Counted from the stretch's first letter, positions 16,013-25,092 are shown. The stretch is DNA of 41,439 bases from Deltaproteobacteria bacterium (GCA_017860575.1 JAGDMS010000010.1:1-41439); one strand, 5' to 3'. Translations and numbers: made by a program. The notes: a model not told the origin generated them from the sequence alone.

Positions 16013-17095
16013 CTAGCGCTGCGGTCCGGCCGGCGGTTGTATCTGCTGGCCTTGCATTTTGAAGATGAGGTCCGTTACCCGCATGGCAATCCGCAATTTG
16101 GCGGCCAATTCTTCCGTCCGCCGGTGCTCGGCGTCGAGTTGGCTGCGGAGTGTGTCGTTTTCCGCCCGGACGGCGGAGATCTCGCTTTCGCTCGGCGCAT
16201 TCGCGGTGGGCGCGGAGCGCGCCACCGCCAGTTGCCGTTCCAGCTCCGCCGTGCGTTGTTCGCTCTCCGCCAGGCTGCGATTGAAGCTTTGCGTAATGTT
16301 CTGCTTTTCCTCCTCGAGTTCGCGCAGGCGCGCCCGCAACTGCGGGCTGCCGGCATCCACGCCCTGAGCCGCAGCGCGATCCGCGGACGCGCGCTCCTGC
16401 AGCGCGCGGAATTCCTCGGCCATCCGTTCCCGGGCCGCGCGCTCCTTGTCGAGCTCGGCGCGGAGGTCGGAGACCTCCTGCCTGGCAGCGGCAAGCGCTG
16501 CTTGCGTAACGGGCTCGGCCCCATAGGGCGGGGTTGAGGTTTCCTCTTTCAAGCGCGCCAATTGCGTCTCCGCACGCTTCCGCTGCGCCTGCTCGTCCGC
16601 TAGCGCCGCGCGCAGGCCGGCAAGCGCCCCCGCCCTTTCCGCCTGCGCGTGCCGCTGGCGTCGCGTCTCGGCGGCCCCAGCTGTGCTAGACGGGGCCGGC
16701 TGTGTCGCATCGGTCGGCCCGGAGGGTGGCAGCGCAGCGGGTATCGGCCGTGGCGCCGCCGGTGCAACCGCGGCGGCGGCCATGACGCGATCGAGATCAG
16801 CCTGTAACTGCGCTTCGTGTTCGCGGCGGCGTGTCACCTCGGCCTCGAGCCGCTGGATCTCCTGGGTGCGTTGGTCGAGTTGGGCTTGCAGCTGGGCGCT
16901 GCGCCGCTGCTCACGGAAGAGGGCGCCGCGGAACATACGCACACGGCCCGCCATGGTGACAGCTGAGCGACTGCCGGGTTCCTCAACCTCGCCCGCCGCC
17001 TCCGGCAGCGGAGCGCTGCCAGCGGGCGGTCCGCACGAGGTCAACAGCAACAGCAGCACGGGGTAGGGGAGCAGTGCACCATGTCTGAACCACAT
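16013..17095 (-). CDS. Coiled-coil lipoprotein of unknown function
   Basis: 360 aa from 17095. N-terminus MWFRHGALLPYPVLLLLLTS then CGPP: a short signal peptide with lipobox LTSC. About 45-105 and 150-350 are long heptad-rich coiled coils dominated by Glu, Arg, Ala and Gln (QLQAQLDQRTQEIQRLEAEV and similar), broken by a Pro/Ala-rich hinge at about 108-140. The start at 17095 is supported by AAGGGG upstream and the lipobox. A longer frame reaches an ATG at 17227 that overlaps the upstream NRDE stop, but it would bury the signal sequence. Likely an envelope scaffold or tethering protein; no named family recognised. Confidence 0.75.
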   Translation of the reverse strand: MWFRHGALLPYPVLLLLLTSCGPPAGSAPLPEAAGEVEEPGSRSAVTMAGRVRMFRGALFREQRRSAQLQAQLDQRTQEIQRLEAEVTRRREHEAQLQADLDRVMAAAAVAPAAPRPIPAALPPSGPTDATQPAPSSTAGAAETRRQRHAQAERAGALAGLRAALADEQAQRKRAETQLARLKEETSTPPYGAEPVTQAALAAARQEVSDLRAELDKERAARERMAEEFRALQERASADRAAAQGVDAGSPQLRARLRELEEEKQNITQSFNRSLAESEQRTAELERQLAVARSAPTANAPSESEISAVRAENDTLRSQLDAEHRRTEELAAKLRIAMRVTDLIFKMQGQQIQPPAGPQR

Positions 17096-17223
17096 CGTGC
17101 GGCGCCCCTTCATTGCGGGCACGGTATCGACTTGGTCGGATTTTGTCCAGCGTTTGCCCGCGATGCGAGGGGGATCGGGCCCGCAGGGGACGGTCGCGCT
17201 GCGCGCGGCGGTAGCGGCTGCGC

Positions 17224-17982
17224 TCATCCCACCGGCAGCGCGATCTCCGCGTACTCAGTCTCACACGGCGGACCCGCCGCGTGCCACAGGCGAAACCGCC
17301 GTGCGCGCGCCGAGTACACCAGCACGCTTGACGAGCGCGTGCCGAACTCCGGCGTGTGCACGCAGAGATTGTTCGGCGGGCCGTCGTCGCGCGGATCGAG
17401 CGGCGTTGAATGATCCGAAAGAATGACGCGCAAGCGGCGCAAAAACTCATCGGCCGTCCGCTCCGCCAGCAGGTCACGCAGGTCTGCGAACAGGCCGTAA
17501 GACTTGGCAATCCGCGGGCATTCCGGATCGTTCACCTCAAGATTGGTGAGCAGGTGCAGCCCGGGCTCCAATGTGGTCGCACGCATGGTGCCGCTGCTGT
17601 TACCGATGACGCACGCGGCGTCCGGGGAGGCCACCAGCAGATTGAACAGATTGTAGCGTGTGCCCGGATCACGCAACACGCGGGCGCGCGCCGCCGCAAC
17701 CGAGGATTCGTGCAGCGTCTCCAGGCAGAGCAGGCCGCGGGAGCGCCGCTCGGGGTCGGGCGGGATGGCACTGCGGCGGTTGAGAATTCCTGCCACCAGA
17801 TTGTACGCATTCACACCGAGCCATGTGCCCCCCGCCCGCAAATCCTGTCCCGCCACCACCCACGGTGCGGCCGCCAGCGGTACTGGCGCCGCCGTCGGGC
17901 GGTCGAAGAACTCGTCGCGGTTCGCCGCCACCAGCACGGGGAAATCCGTGCTCGCACGAAAGTAAATCGCCAGCGTGCACAC
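17224..17982 (-). CDS. NRDE (TANGO2-like) family protein
   Basis: 252 aa. The GTG start at 17982 is chosen because it gives M-C-T-L-A-I-Y-F, the conserved NRDE-family N-terminus in which Cys2 becomes the N-terminal residue, as in Ntn hydrolases. The signature AANRDEFFDRP follows at about 20-30, then GGTWLGVN, VAGILNRR and SRGLLCLE. The C-terminus has the SSSVLVYS-type strand. The family is linked to heme or lipid handling in eukaryotes (TANGO2); the bacterial role is not settled. It ends next to the coiled-coil lipoprotein and is divergent from the MoxR gene. Confidence 0.88.
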   Translation of the reverse strand: MCTLAIYFRASTDFPVLVAANRDEFFDRPTAAPVPLAAAPWVVAGQDLRAGGTWLGVNAYNLVAGILNRRSAIPPDPERRSRGLLCLETLHESSVAAARARVLRDPGTRYNLFNLLVASPDAACVIGNSSGTMRATTLEPGLHLLTNLEVNDPECPRIAKSYGLFADLRDLLAERTADEFLRRLRVILSDHSTPLDPRDDGPPNNLCVHTPEFGTRSSSVLVYSARARRFRLWHAAGPPCETEYAEIALPVG

Positions 17983-18097
17983 GCCGCGATTATTCGCGCA
18001 ACGCCCGGGTGGGCGCAAGCCGCAGCGTGATCGCACGTGGCAGCGCGGGTTTTGTTAATTGTCTTGCCGGCAGGGCTGTGTTAGCGTTTTTTTCGAT

Positions 18098-19081
18098 ATG
18101 TCCTCTGGAGACGGGCAGTTTCGTTCCATCGACGATGTCATCGAGCGCTTCGGGCGGCAGAAGTACATCTGCAGCCGCCGCATCGCCACGGTGGTGTATC
18201 TCGCCAGCCACTTGCAGAAACCGATCCTCGTCGAAGGACCCGCCGGCGTCGGCAAGACCGAGTTGGCCAAAGTACTGGCGCAGGCGCTGGGGTACGAACT
18301 CATTCGCCTGCAATGCTACGAGGGCCTGGATGAAGCCAAGGCCCTGTACGAATGGGAGTACGCCAAGCAGCTGCTCTATACCCAGATCCTGAAGGACAAG
18401 ATCAGCGAAGTGTTGGGCGGGGCCGAGACGTTGCAGGAGGCGGTCGATCGGATTGCTCGGCAGGACGATGTCTTCTTCTCCGACCGCTTCATTCTGCCGC
18501 GCCCACTGCTGCGCGCCATCTCCGCCCCACTGCCGACCGTGTTGCTGATCGACGAGATCGACAAGTCGGACAGTGAATTCGAAGCCTTCCTCCTCGAGGT
18601 GTTGAGCGATTTTCAGGTAAGCGTGCCCGAACTGGGCACATTGCGCGCCACACACATTCCGCTGGTGGTGCTCACCAGCAACAACGCGCGCGAGATGTCA
18701 GACGCGCTCAAGCGGCGTTGCCTGCATCTCTACATCGATTTTCCCTCGGCCGCCCAGGAACTGGAAATCGTCCGGCTCAAAGTGCCCAACATCGCCGCGG
18801 CGCTGGCCCAGCAGGTCGTCGACGTCGTGCAGCGCATCCGGCAGGTGGACCTGAAGAAACTCCCGAGCATTAGCGAGACCCTCGACTGGGCCAAGGCCCT
18901 GACCTTGCTGAACGCCAACCGCCTCGATCAGCAGACGGTGGAGGACACCCTCAACACCATTCTCAAGTACGAGGGTGACATCCGCAAGGCGCAGGAGGAA
19001 CTGAAGGACTACCTGCAGAAGCAAAAGGCCAAGGTAGCCCCCGCAGGGGTGGTGGAAAGCGAAAAGGACTTACTGCATTAG
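18098..19081 (+). CDS. MoxR-type AAA+ ATPase
   Basis: 327 aa. Walker A GPAGVGKT at 47-54, Walker B TVLLIDEID at 147-155, sensor-1 VLTSNNARE near 195-203 and the arginine-finger/sensor-2 region SDALKRRCLHLYIDFP. The helix-2 insert and PLPTVLLIDEIDKSDSEFE follow the MoxR pattern. MoxR proteins act as chaperones with VWA partners, often for metal or cofactor insertion. The gene is followed 66 bp later by a CoxE-type VWA gene, the usual pairing. ATG 18098 was chosen over an upstream TTG because homologous sequence begins there. The gap after its stop is filled by heptad repeats. Confidence 0.93.
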   Translation: MSSGDGQFRSIDDVIERFGRQKYICSRRIATVVYLASHLQKPILVEGPAGVGKTELAKVLAQALGYELIRLQCYEGLDEAKALYEWEYAKQLLYTQILKDKISEVLGGAETLQEAVDRIARQDDVFFSDRFILPRPLLRAISAPLPTVLLIDEIDKSDSEFEAFLLEVLSDFQVSVPELGTLRATHIPLVVLTSNNAREMSDALKRRCLHLYIDFPSAAQELEIVRLKVPNIAAALAQQVVDVVQRIRQVDLKKLPSISETLDWAKALTLLNANRLDQQTVEDTLNTILKYEGDIRKAQEELKDYLQKQKAKVAPAGVVESEKDLLH

Positions 19082-19147
19082 TCGACTGTCGATGGGCAAA
19101 TAGCCGGCGCTGTCGACTATCAACTATCGACGACCGACGTTCGCGTC
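19081..19147 (+). repeat. Heptad repeat tract 3
   Basis: Begins at the last base of the MoxR stop codon (GACTGTC, GATGGGC, AAATAGC) and resumes at 19114 (GACTATC, AACTATC, GACGACC, GACGTTC), running right up to the ATG of the VWA gene at 19148. It occupies the whole intergenic gap, and no Shine-Dalgarno sequence is visible. Confidence 0.75.
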
Positions 19148-20557
19148 ATGGACGACAAGATAATCGCGTTCGCTACCCTCCTGCGGCATAACGGGTTGCG
19201 CGTGTCGGTGGCGGAAGACATGGACGGCTTCCGGGCCCTGCAACTGGTCGGCCTCGGGGACCGCGCCGCGTGCAAAGACGCGCTGCGTGCAACGACCATC
19301 AAGCGCGCCGTCGACGCGCCCGTATTCGACGAACTCTTCGACCTCTACTTCAGCGGCTTGGCGCCAATGCTGCGCGACAGCGCCAATGGCCTGATGTCCG
19401 CTCTGCAGATCGGTGACGCCGAATTCCAGGACCTTTTGGAGGCCCTCGCCGGCCTCGTCGCTGAATTGGACATTCAGCTCTCCGATCTGGCCAAGGCCCT
19501 CTTGCGGAACGACACGGGCCGGCTCGAGCGCATGTTGCGCGAGGCGGCGACGGCGGCCAAGCTGCAGACCATCCAGCGACCGTTTCAAGAGGGACGGTAC
19601 AGCCACAGCCTGGCGCAAGCCATCGGCCTCGGCGCGCTGACGGAGGAGCTCGGGGAACTCAAGGCGCAGCTCGCCGACGCCACGGTCGATCCCGCACTGC
19701 TGCAGCAGTTGCGCCGGTTGATCGATCGGCGCCTGCAGGACCTGACCGATCTGATCAAGCAAACGGTACGCCTCGAACTGGAAAAGCAGGACCACTCGCT
19801 GCGCGAGAACCAGCGCTTGCAGAGTCTCGCGGAGAAGAACTTCTACTACCTCTCCGAGGACGAGATCCGCCGCATGAAGGAGGCGGTGACGAAGCTGGCG
19901 CAGCGGCTGAAGAACGTGGTGGCCATCCGGCGCCGGCACGCCAAGCGTGGCAAGTTCGATCTGCAAGAGACCTTGCGGAAGAACCTGCAATACGGCGGCG
20001 TGCCCTTCAAGATCCGCTTCGACCGCCGCATACGTGACAAACCGCAGGTGATGGTGCTGTGCGATGTGTCCGACTCGGTGCGCAACGTGTCGCGCTTCAT
20101 GCTGCAGTTTGTCTACTCGCTGCAAGACCTGTACTCGCGCGTGCGCAGCTTCATTTTCGTCAGCGAGATCGGCGAGATCACCCAGCTGTTCGAGGAGCAG
20201 GACATCTCCGATGCCATCGAACACGCGCTCACCGGCGGCGTCATCAACGTCTTCGCCCACTCGGATTTCGGGCGCGCGTTCCGCAGCTTTCACCGGGACT
20301 ACCTCGCGGCGGTGAACAAGCGGACGACCGTCATCGTGCTCGGCGACGCGCGCAACAACTACAATCTCGCCCAGGAATGGACCTTGAAGGACATTCAGCA
20401 ACGCGCTAAGCAGCTGATCTGGCTCAACCCCGAGAATCGTCTCACGTGGGGATTCGGTGACAGCGAGATGGACCGCTACATGCCGTTCTGCGATCTCGTC
20501 GAAGAGTGCCGCAACCTGAATCAGCTCTACCGCGTGATCGATCGGCTGGTCCGTTAG
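19148..20557 (+). CDS. CoxE-like VWA-domain protein
   Basis: 469 aa. The N-terminal 280 residues are helical and charged (a CoxE/DUF58-like lead). The C-terminal von Willebrand A fold has the metal-ion-dependent adhesion site DVSDS at 306-310 (D-x-S-x-S), then SRFMLQFVYSLQDLYSRVR, the Thr region, and TTVIVLGDARNNYN as the later MIDAS Asp strand. CoxE-type proteins work with MoxR ATPases; in CO dehydrogenase maturation the pair helps insert the active-site metal. No cox, nor or mox target gene is nearby, so the client is unknown. The start has no Shine-Dalgarno sequence because heptad repeats abut it. Confidence 0.9.
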   Translation: MDDKIIAFATLLRHNGLRVSVAEDMDGFRALQLVGLGDRAACKDALRATTIKRAVDAPVFDELFDLYFSGLAPMLRDSANGLMSALQIGDAEFQDLLEALAGLVAELDIQLSDLAKALLRNDTGRLERMLREAATAAKLQTIQRPFQEGRYSHSLAQAIGLGALTEELGELKAQLADATVDPALLQQLRRLIDRRLQDLTDLIKQTVRLELEKQDHSLRENQRLQSLAEKNFYYLSEDEIRRMKEAVTKLAQRLKNVVAIRRRHAKRGKFDLQETLRKNLQYGGVPFKIRFDRRIRDKPQVMVLCDVSDSVRNVSRFMLQFVYSLQDLYSRVRSFIFVSEIGEITQLFEEQDISDAIEHALTGGVINVFAHSDFGRAFRSFHRDYLAAVNKRTTVIVLGDARNNYNLAQEWTLKDIQQRAKQLIWLNPENRLTWGFGDSEMDRYMPFCDLVEECRNLNQLYRVIDRLVR

Positions 20558-20627
20558 CCGTGGCGAGGGATTGACGCCGTGAAATCTTTCTGGGCAAAAT
20601 GATCGACACCGGGAAGCGCAGACGCGG

Positions 20628-21146
20628 ATGACGAACCTCGATGATTCCATTCTGATGAGCGTGGGGGGACTCACGCTCGACCCGGTGACCAAGACGCCGA
20701 TTGTGATTCTCAAGGATCGTGAGAACAAGCTGAACCTGCCCATCTGGATCGGCCTGTTGGAGGCCACCGCAATGGCCACGGAACTCGAGGGGATCAAGAT
20801 GGCGCGGCCCATGACGCATGATCTGCTGCGCAATGTGCTCGCCGAGCTTGGCGCCACCGTGGACTGCGTCGAAATCACGGATTTGAAAGACAACACGTAC
20901 TTCGCGTTGATCCACATCCGCGTCAACGGGGACCAGCGCACCATCGACTCACGTCCGAGTGACGCGATTTCGCTGGCGCTGCGGACCAAGAGCCCGATCT
21001 ACGTGAACCGCCGCGTCATCGAGACCTCCACCGTCCTGCAGCAGGCCGAGGACGCCAACGAAACCGATCTCTCCAACGTCTCCCGCGACAAGTGGGCGGA
21101 GATTCTGGAGAAGATGTCTCCGGCCGACTTCAAGTACAAGATGTAA
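20628..21146 (+). CDS. Bifunctional nuclease family protein (BFN/DUF151)
   Basis: 172 aa, a typical length. The conserved core is present: PIVILKDRENKLNLPIWIG at about 25-43, EATAMATELEGI, RPMTHDLLRNVLAELGA and the C-terminal DSRPSDAISLALRTKSPIYV signature. DUF151/BFN proteins have reported DNase/RNase activity in plants and bacterial relatives and are widespread; the physiological role in bacteria is unclear. It lies 70 bp after the VWA gene on the same strand, possibly with its own promoter, and about 50 bp before the TPR gene. Confidence 0.9.
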   Translation: MTNLDDSILMSVGGLTLDPVTKTPIVILKDRENKLNLPIWIGLLEATAMATELEGIKMARPMTHDLLRNVLAELGATVDCVEITDLKDNTYFALIHIRVNGDQRTIDSRPSDAISLALRTKSPIYVNRRVIETSTVLQQAEDANETDLSNVSRDKWAEILEKMSPADFKYKM

Positions 21147-21198
21147 CTGGGCCCGCGGCCCACCGATCGCAACCACTCCTTTCTCAGTTGGTGAATGC

Positions 21199-21870
21199 AT
21201 GGCAAGACGCCGATTTCGACGTAAAGATTTAAAGCGCCCTGACGAGTTTGTGACCCAGGGCTGGCATCTCCTGACCTGGGCAGGGGAGAACTCGCGCCAG
21301 CTTTCATGGGGCTTGGCGGGCGTCGTCAGCGTGGCGTTGCTGGCTACCGGCTTCGTCTCGCTACGGAGCGCTCGATTACGCCAGGCAAACGATGAGCTTG
21401 GACGGGCCCTGGGCGAGTTCCGCAGCGGAAAGTATGCCGACGCCGCCACCCAACTTGGGGACGTCGCGTCCCGCTGGCAGTCCACGGCCCCCGGGCGCAT
21501 CGCGGCACTGTACGCGGCCAACGCGGAGCTGAAAGCGCACAACGTTGACGCCGCCATCAGCGGCTTTCAGGCGCTTGCCGGCTCGAGCAATTGGCCGTCC
21601 TATCTTCAACAAGAGGTTTTGATCGGGCTTGCCTCGGCCTCGCAGCAGAAGGGCGACACGGCCGCAGCCGCAAGCACGTTCCAACAGGCCGCAGGCCTCG
21701 ACGGTCCGTACCGCGCCACCGCCATCTTCGGCGAGGCACGTTGCCGCGAACAGCTGGGCGAGAAGGACAAGGCACGGGAACTCTACCAACGCTTCCAGCT
21801 CGACTTTCCCGACGCACCGGAAGGGGAGCTGGTGACCGCACGCCTGCAGCAACTGGCCCCCGCGGCTTAG
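21199..21870 (+). CDS. Membrane-anchored TPR protein (YfgM-like)
   Basis: 223 aa. A basic N-terminus (MARRRFRRKDLKRPDEF) precedes one TM helix at about 34-54 (SWGLAGVVSVALLATGFVSL), followed by a TPR-type helical repeat region outside the membrane: LGRALGEFRSGKYADAATQL, ALYAANAELKAHNVDAAISG, LIGLASASQQKGDTAAAAST and AIFGEARCREQLGEKDKARE. The topology matches YfgM-like proteins that work with periplasmic chaperones and the translocon. Specific partners are not shown by context. It converges with argC. Confidence 0.82.
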   Translation: MARRRFRRKDLKRPDEFVTQGWHLLTWAGENSRQLSWGLAGVVSVALLATGFVSLRSARLRQANDELGRALGEFRSGKYADAATQLGDVASRWQSTAPGRIAALYAANAELKAHNVDAAISGFQALAGSSNWPSYLQQEVLIGLASASQQKGDTAAAASTFQQAAGLDGPYRATAIFGEARCREQLGEKDKARELYQRFQLDFPDAPEGELVTARLQQLAPAA

Positions 21871-21949
21871 TTTACATAACGTATCTTATCAGACGTTGCG
21901 TACGACGCAGTGCTGGAGCCCGCACTCGCACTGAGCCAGCCCCCACTGG

Positions 21950-21978
21950 AAAAAGCGCCGGCATATTCGAGCCGGCGC
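21950..21978 (-). terminator. Rho-independent terminator of argC
   Basis: Perfect 8-bp arms GCGCCGGC (21955-21962) and GCCGGCGC (21971-21978) with an 8-nt loop. Read on the minus strand the hairpin is followed at once by TTTTTCC. It lies 46 bp past the argC stop. On the plus strand it is preceded by the A-run, so it could also slow transcription coming from the TPR gene. Confidence 0.88.
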
Positions 21979-22023
21979 CGCATTGCAGCTTGGAGCGCCG
22001 AGGACAGCCTGCGCCTGGCCGCC

Positions 22024-23088
22024 TTACGGATGCAGCCCGAAGCCCGCCAGGCCGGTCTCCTCAGGTAGGCCAAGCATGCAATTCATGTTCTGAATCGCCG
22101 AGCCGGCAGCGCCCTTGCCCAGATTGTCCAGGGCCGAGAAAATCACCACCCTGCCGCGCTGCTCGTCCACATCCGCCCCGATCTGCACGTAGTTCGATCC
22201 AGCCACCGAAGCCACGCTCGGATACGGCAGATATTGCCAACTCACCTTCGAGTCCTTCTCCATGTCGAGAACCCGCACGAAGTGTTCGCTGCGATAGGCC
22301 TCCCGATACAGGGACACCACATCGGCACGTGACACCTTACGGTTGAGGAATCCATGACAACTAGCGAGAATCCCGCGTGAAAACGGAGCGTAATACGGTG
22401 TGAAATTGATCGTGACGTTGCGCCGCGCGACAGCGCTCAGCTCTTGCTCCATTTCGGGGGTATGCCGGTGACCGACGGCGTTATACGGGAAGGTGGAGTT
22501 GCCGATCTCGCTCTGATGGGTCGGGACGGTTGGCTCCGCTCCGGCACCCGAGCTGCCGGATAAGGCGTCGACGACGATGCGCTCGAGGTCGATCCATCCT
22601 TCGCGCACCAAGGGGGCGAGGCCGAGAATGGTGGCGTAGGCGAAGCAGCCGGGATTGGCCACCAATCTGGCGGCGCGGATGGCCTCACGGTGCAACTCGG
22701 TGGCACCGTATGGCGCCTCGGCGACGAGGTCCCAGCTCACGTGTTTGGCCCGGTAGACCCGTTCGAACAGCGCCGCGTCTTTCAGCCGGAAGTCCGAACC
22801 CAGGTCGATCACTTTACTCCCCTGCCTCAGGTAATCGCCGGCGCGGTCCATAGATTCCCGGGAGGGCAGGCAGAGAAAGACCACATCACACCTCGTCGCT
22901 TCCGCCTCCCGGATGAAACGCAGCCCTGATCCCAGCAAGTTACGGTGGATGCTTTCAAGTTGTTTCTCGCCGCGCGACGTCACCCAGGCCAGCTCGGCCT
23001 GCGGATGCCCGACGAGCAAGCGCAACAGTTCTCCTCCGGAGTAGCCGGAACCACCAACGACGCCTACCGTCACCTTCGTGCCCGCCAC
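22024..23088 (-). CDS. argC: N-acetyl-gamma-glutamyl-phosphate reductase
   Basis: 354 aa. Third step of arginine synthesis: NADPH-dependent reduction of N-acetylglutamyl-5-phosphate to the semialdehyde. The dinucleotide motif GVVGGSGYSGGELLRLL at 9-25 and the active-site Cys148 in ANPGCFAYA are present, as are the GSSGAGAEP loop and the C-terminal DNLGKGAAGSAIQNMN signature. It starts with GTG at 23088 with GGAGGA upstream. It stands alone; no other arg gene is adjacent. A strong terminator follows. Confidence 0.96.
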   Translation of the reverse strand: MAGTKVTVGVVGGSGYSGGELLRLLVGHPQAELAWVTSRGEKQLESIHRNLLGSGLRFIREAEATRCDVVFLCLPSRESMDRAGDYLRQGSKVIDLGSDFRLKDAALFERVYRAKHVSWDLVAEAPYGATELHREAIRAARLVANPGCFAYATILGLAPLVREGWIDLERIVVDALSGSSGAGAEPTVPTHQSEIGNSTFPYNAVGHRHTPEMEQELSAVARRNVTINFTPYYAPFSRGILASCHGFLNRKVSRADVVSLYREAYRSEHFVRVLDMEKDSKVSWQYLPYPSVASVAGSNYVQIGADVDEQRGRVVIFSALDNLGKGAAGSAIQNMNCMLGLPEETGLAGFGLHP

Positions 23089-23192
23089 GGATCGTCCTCC
23101 TCGTAGGCGCGACCTTAGCGGGAACGGGGCCGCGGCGAAAGTGTTCGTGCGGCGGACTGGGGTATCGATGGTTTCGGTCGTGGGTGCGCCTA

Positions 23193-23212
23193 GCAGGCTG
23201 CTGAAAAACCCG
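23193..23212. mobile_element. Possible insertion-sequence end remnant
   Basis: AGCAGGCTGCTGAAAAACCC has the form of an IS terminal repeat (the CAGGCTGCTGAAAAA type is seen at the ends of several IS elements). There is no transposase gene or mate repeat in the window, so at most this is a solitary remnant. Confidence 0.35.
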
Positions 23213-23374
23213 ACCCCCTCCCCTCACACTGAGGTCCCGGCCCGCGCGGCACGGATCTGCTGGGCCACTGAACGGTGCGGTAAGCTGTGGTGGTCGTGAC
23301 TGGTGCGCAGCGTGACAGACAGCTTCTTGGTGCGGTAATGCCCGTCCCTGAGGATTGTTCTGGGGCACAGGAGT

Positions 23375-23638
23375 TCAACGGCCGACGGTGCGGTCCTCGC
23401 TGTTGTCATCGTCCGGGTGCACGAGCCGCATCCGCCCCTTGAGATCGACGCCGTCCACGCGCAGCGACTGGACGTCGACATACCCGCAGCCGTGCGGGTG
23501 CTGTTCCGCCCACTCCACCCCCGCTTCGCCTGCGTCCCGCATGAAGGAGGAGCGGTTGTTGGCGAAGGCATTCAGATAGAGAGGGTGGCGACCAAGAGCG
23601 CGCAACCTGGACCATCGGCGATTCGCCCGGTGCGCCAA
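23375..23638 (-). CDS. Possible small protein or gene fragment after gatB
   Basis: 87 aa with a TTG start 7 bp after the gatB stop, on the same strand. It reads like folded-protein sequence in places (HPHGCGYVDVQSLRVDGVDL, then KGRMRLVHPDDDNSEDRTVG) but matches no family I know. A G-rich GCGGGGG lies before the TTG. It could be a genuine small gene cotranscribed with gatB, or the surviving part of a larger decayed one, since the adjoining sequence looks degraded and an IS-like end lies nearby. Confidence 0.35.
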   Translation of the reverse strand: MAHRANRRWSRLRALGRHPLYLNAFANNRSSFMRDAGEAGVEWAEQHPHGCGYVDVQSLRVDGVDLKGRMRLVHPDDDNSEDRTVGR

Positions 23639-23645
23639 CCCCCGC

Positions 23646-25088
23646 TCACCCGTCCAGCTTGGTACGCAAGAGTTCGTTGAGCTTTTGCGGATTGGCTTTC
23701 CCCTGTGTCGCTTTCATCACCTGGCCCACGAAGAAGCCGAAGAGCTTGTCCTTCCCCCCCCGGTACTGGGCGACCTTGTCGGCGTTGGCGGCGATTACGC
23801 TGTCGATGGCCGCCACGATGGCGCCTTCATCCGAGATCTGCGTCAGCCCCTGCTCCGCAACGATCTGCACCGCGGTTCTGCCGGTGTCGACCATCTCCTC
23901 GAACACCGCTTTGGCGATCTTGCCGCTGATCTCGCCGCTGTCGATCAGCTCGACCATCGCCGCCAGCCGCTCCGGTGCGACCGGCCAATCGTGAATGACG
24001 AGCGCGGCATCGAGCTTCCGCTCACGAATGACCCGCAGGAGATCGCCCATCACCCAATTGCTGAGCGCCTTGGCGTTGGCGTAGCGGCCGACCGCGGCCT
24101 CGTAGTAGTCGGCAGTGTCCTTGCGTTGCGTCAGGACCTCCGCGTCATACGTCGGCAGGCCATACTGCGTCACGAACCGCCGGCACCGGGCATCCGGCAA
24201 TTCCGGCAGCGCGCGACGCCCTGCCTCGACCCACTCTGCACTCACCACGAGCGGCAGGAGATCCGGCTCCGGGAAATACCGGTAATCGTCAGCAAATTCC
24301 TTGGTACGCATTGGGCGGGTCACCTCGCGGTCCGGATCCCACAGACGGGTCTCTTGCACCAGGGCCCCGCCGGCACCCAGCACCTCGGTCTGACGCCGGA
24401 TCTCGTAGTCGACCGCGCGTTCCACGGCGCGAAAGGAGTTCATGTTCTTGATCTCCACCTTCGTGCCGAGGGGCGTCGTGCCGAGCAGGCGAATCGACAC
24501 GTTCGCATCGCAGCGAAAGCTGCCCTCCTCCATGTTGCCGTCGCAAATTTCGAGATACTGCAGGATGGTGCGCAGCTTACGGAGATAGGCGCTGGCCTCC
24601 GACGCCGAGCGGATGTCGGGCTCGCTGACGATCTCGAGCAACGGCACGCCGCAGCGATTGAAGTCCACCAAGCTGGCATCACCGTGGGCGTCATGAATGT
24701 TCTTGCCGGTGTCCTCCTCCATGTGGATCCGCGTCAGCCGCACCTGCTTAAACACGCCATCGGTCTCGATCTCGACCGCACCGTTGAGACACAGGGGCAG
24801 CTCGTACTGACTAATCTGGTAGCCCTTGGGGAGGTCGGGATAAAAGTAGTTCTTGCGCGCCCAGCGGCTGTACCCCGCAATGGTGCAGCCCGTGGCGAGA
24901 CCGGCACGGATGGCAAACTCCACGACGCGGCGGTTGAGCACCGGCAGAGCGCCGGGCATCCCGAGACACACGGGACAGGTATTCTGATTCGGCGGCGCGC
25001 CGAACCTGGTCGAGCAGCCGCAGAACACCTTCGACTGCGTCAGCAATTCGGCGTGAACCTCCAACCCGATGACAGATTCGTAGTGCAT
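23646..25088 (-). CDS. gatB: Aspartyl/glutamyl-tRNA amidotransferase subunit B
   Basis: 480 aa. GatB phosphorylates and amidates Glu-tRNA(Gln) or Asp-tRNA(Asn) within the GatCAB complex. [21 protein letters not shown] at the N-terminus, the C-x-C-x(n)-C-x2-C zinc set ([19 protein letters not shown]), [31 protein letters not shown] and the kinase-type catalytic core all match. The C-terminal YqeY-like tail domain ([20 protein letters not shown] onward) binds tRNA. The start at 25088 gives the conserved N-terminus; the upstream open frame is not homologous. No Shine-Dalgarno sequence: the gatA-gatB gap carries degenerate heptads. Confidence 0.97.
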   Translation of the reverse strand: MHYESVIGLEVHAELLTQSKVFCGCSTRFGAPPNQNTCPVCLGMPGALPVLNRRVVEFAIRAGLATGCTIAGYSRWARKNYFYPDLPKGYQISQYELPLCLNGAVEIETDGVFKQVRLTRIHMEEDTGKNIHDAHGDASLVDFNRCGVPLLEIVSEPDIRSASEASAYLRKLRTILQYLEICDGNMEEGSFRCDANVSIRLLGTTPLGTKVEIKNMNSFRAVERAVDYEIRRQTEVLGAGGALVQETRLWDPDREVTRPMRTKEFADDYRYFPEPDLLPLVVSAEWVEAGRRALPELPDARCRRFVTQYGLPTYDAEVLTQRKDTADYYEAAVGRYANAKALSNWVMGDLLRVIRERKLDAALVIHDWPVAPERLAAMVELIDSGEISGKIAKAVFEEMVDTGRTAVQIVAEQGLTQISDEGAIVAAIDSVIAANADKVAQYRGGKDKLFGFFVGQVMKATQGKANPQKLNELLRTKLDG

Positions 25089-25092
25089 AGGA

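Larger units (their letters stand above)
23089..23645. other. Decayed region between gatB and argC
   Basis: 557 bp without an intact recognised gene. A minus-strand frame at 23375-23638 starts just after gatB and is listed separately. At about 23194-23211 the sequence GCAGGCTGCTGAAAAACCC resembles terminal inverted repeats of several transposon families, suggesting an insertion-sequence end; no matching opposite end is seen. The upstream region of argC (23089-23160) must contain its promoter. Confidence 0.45.

Noticed and set aside
13928-17095. RiPP biosynthesis cluster around the radical SAM/SPASM gene
   Set aside because: No short precursor-like ORF with a ribosome site was found nearby, and no peptidase or RRE domain is visible.
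19124-20989. 621-codon minus-strand frame
   Set aside because: Shadow of the VWA and BFN-family genes, both of which have clear motifs on the plus strand.
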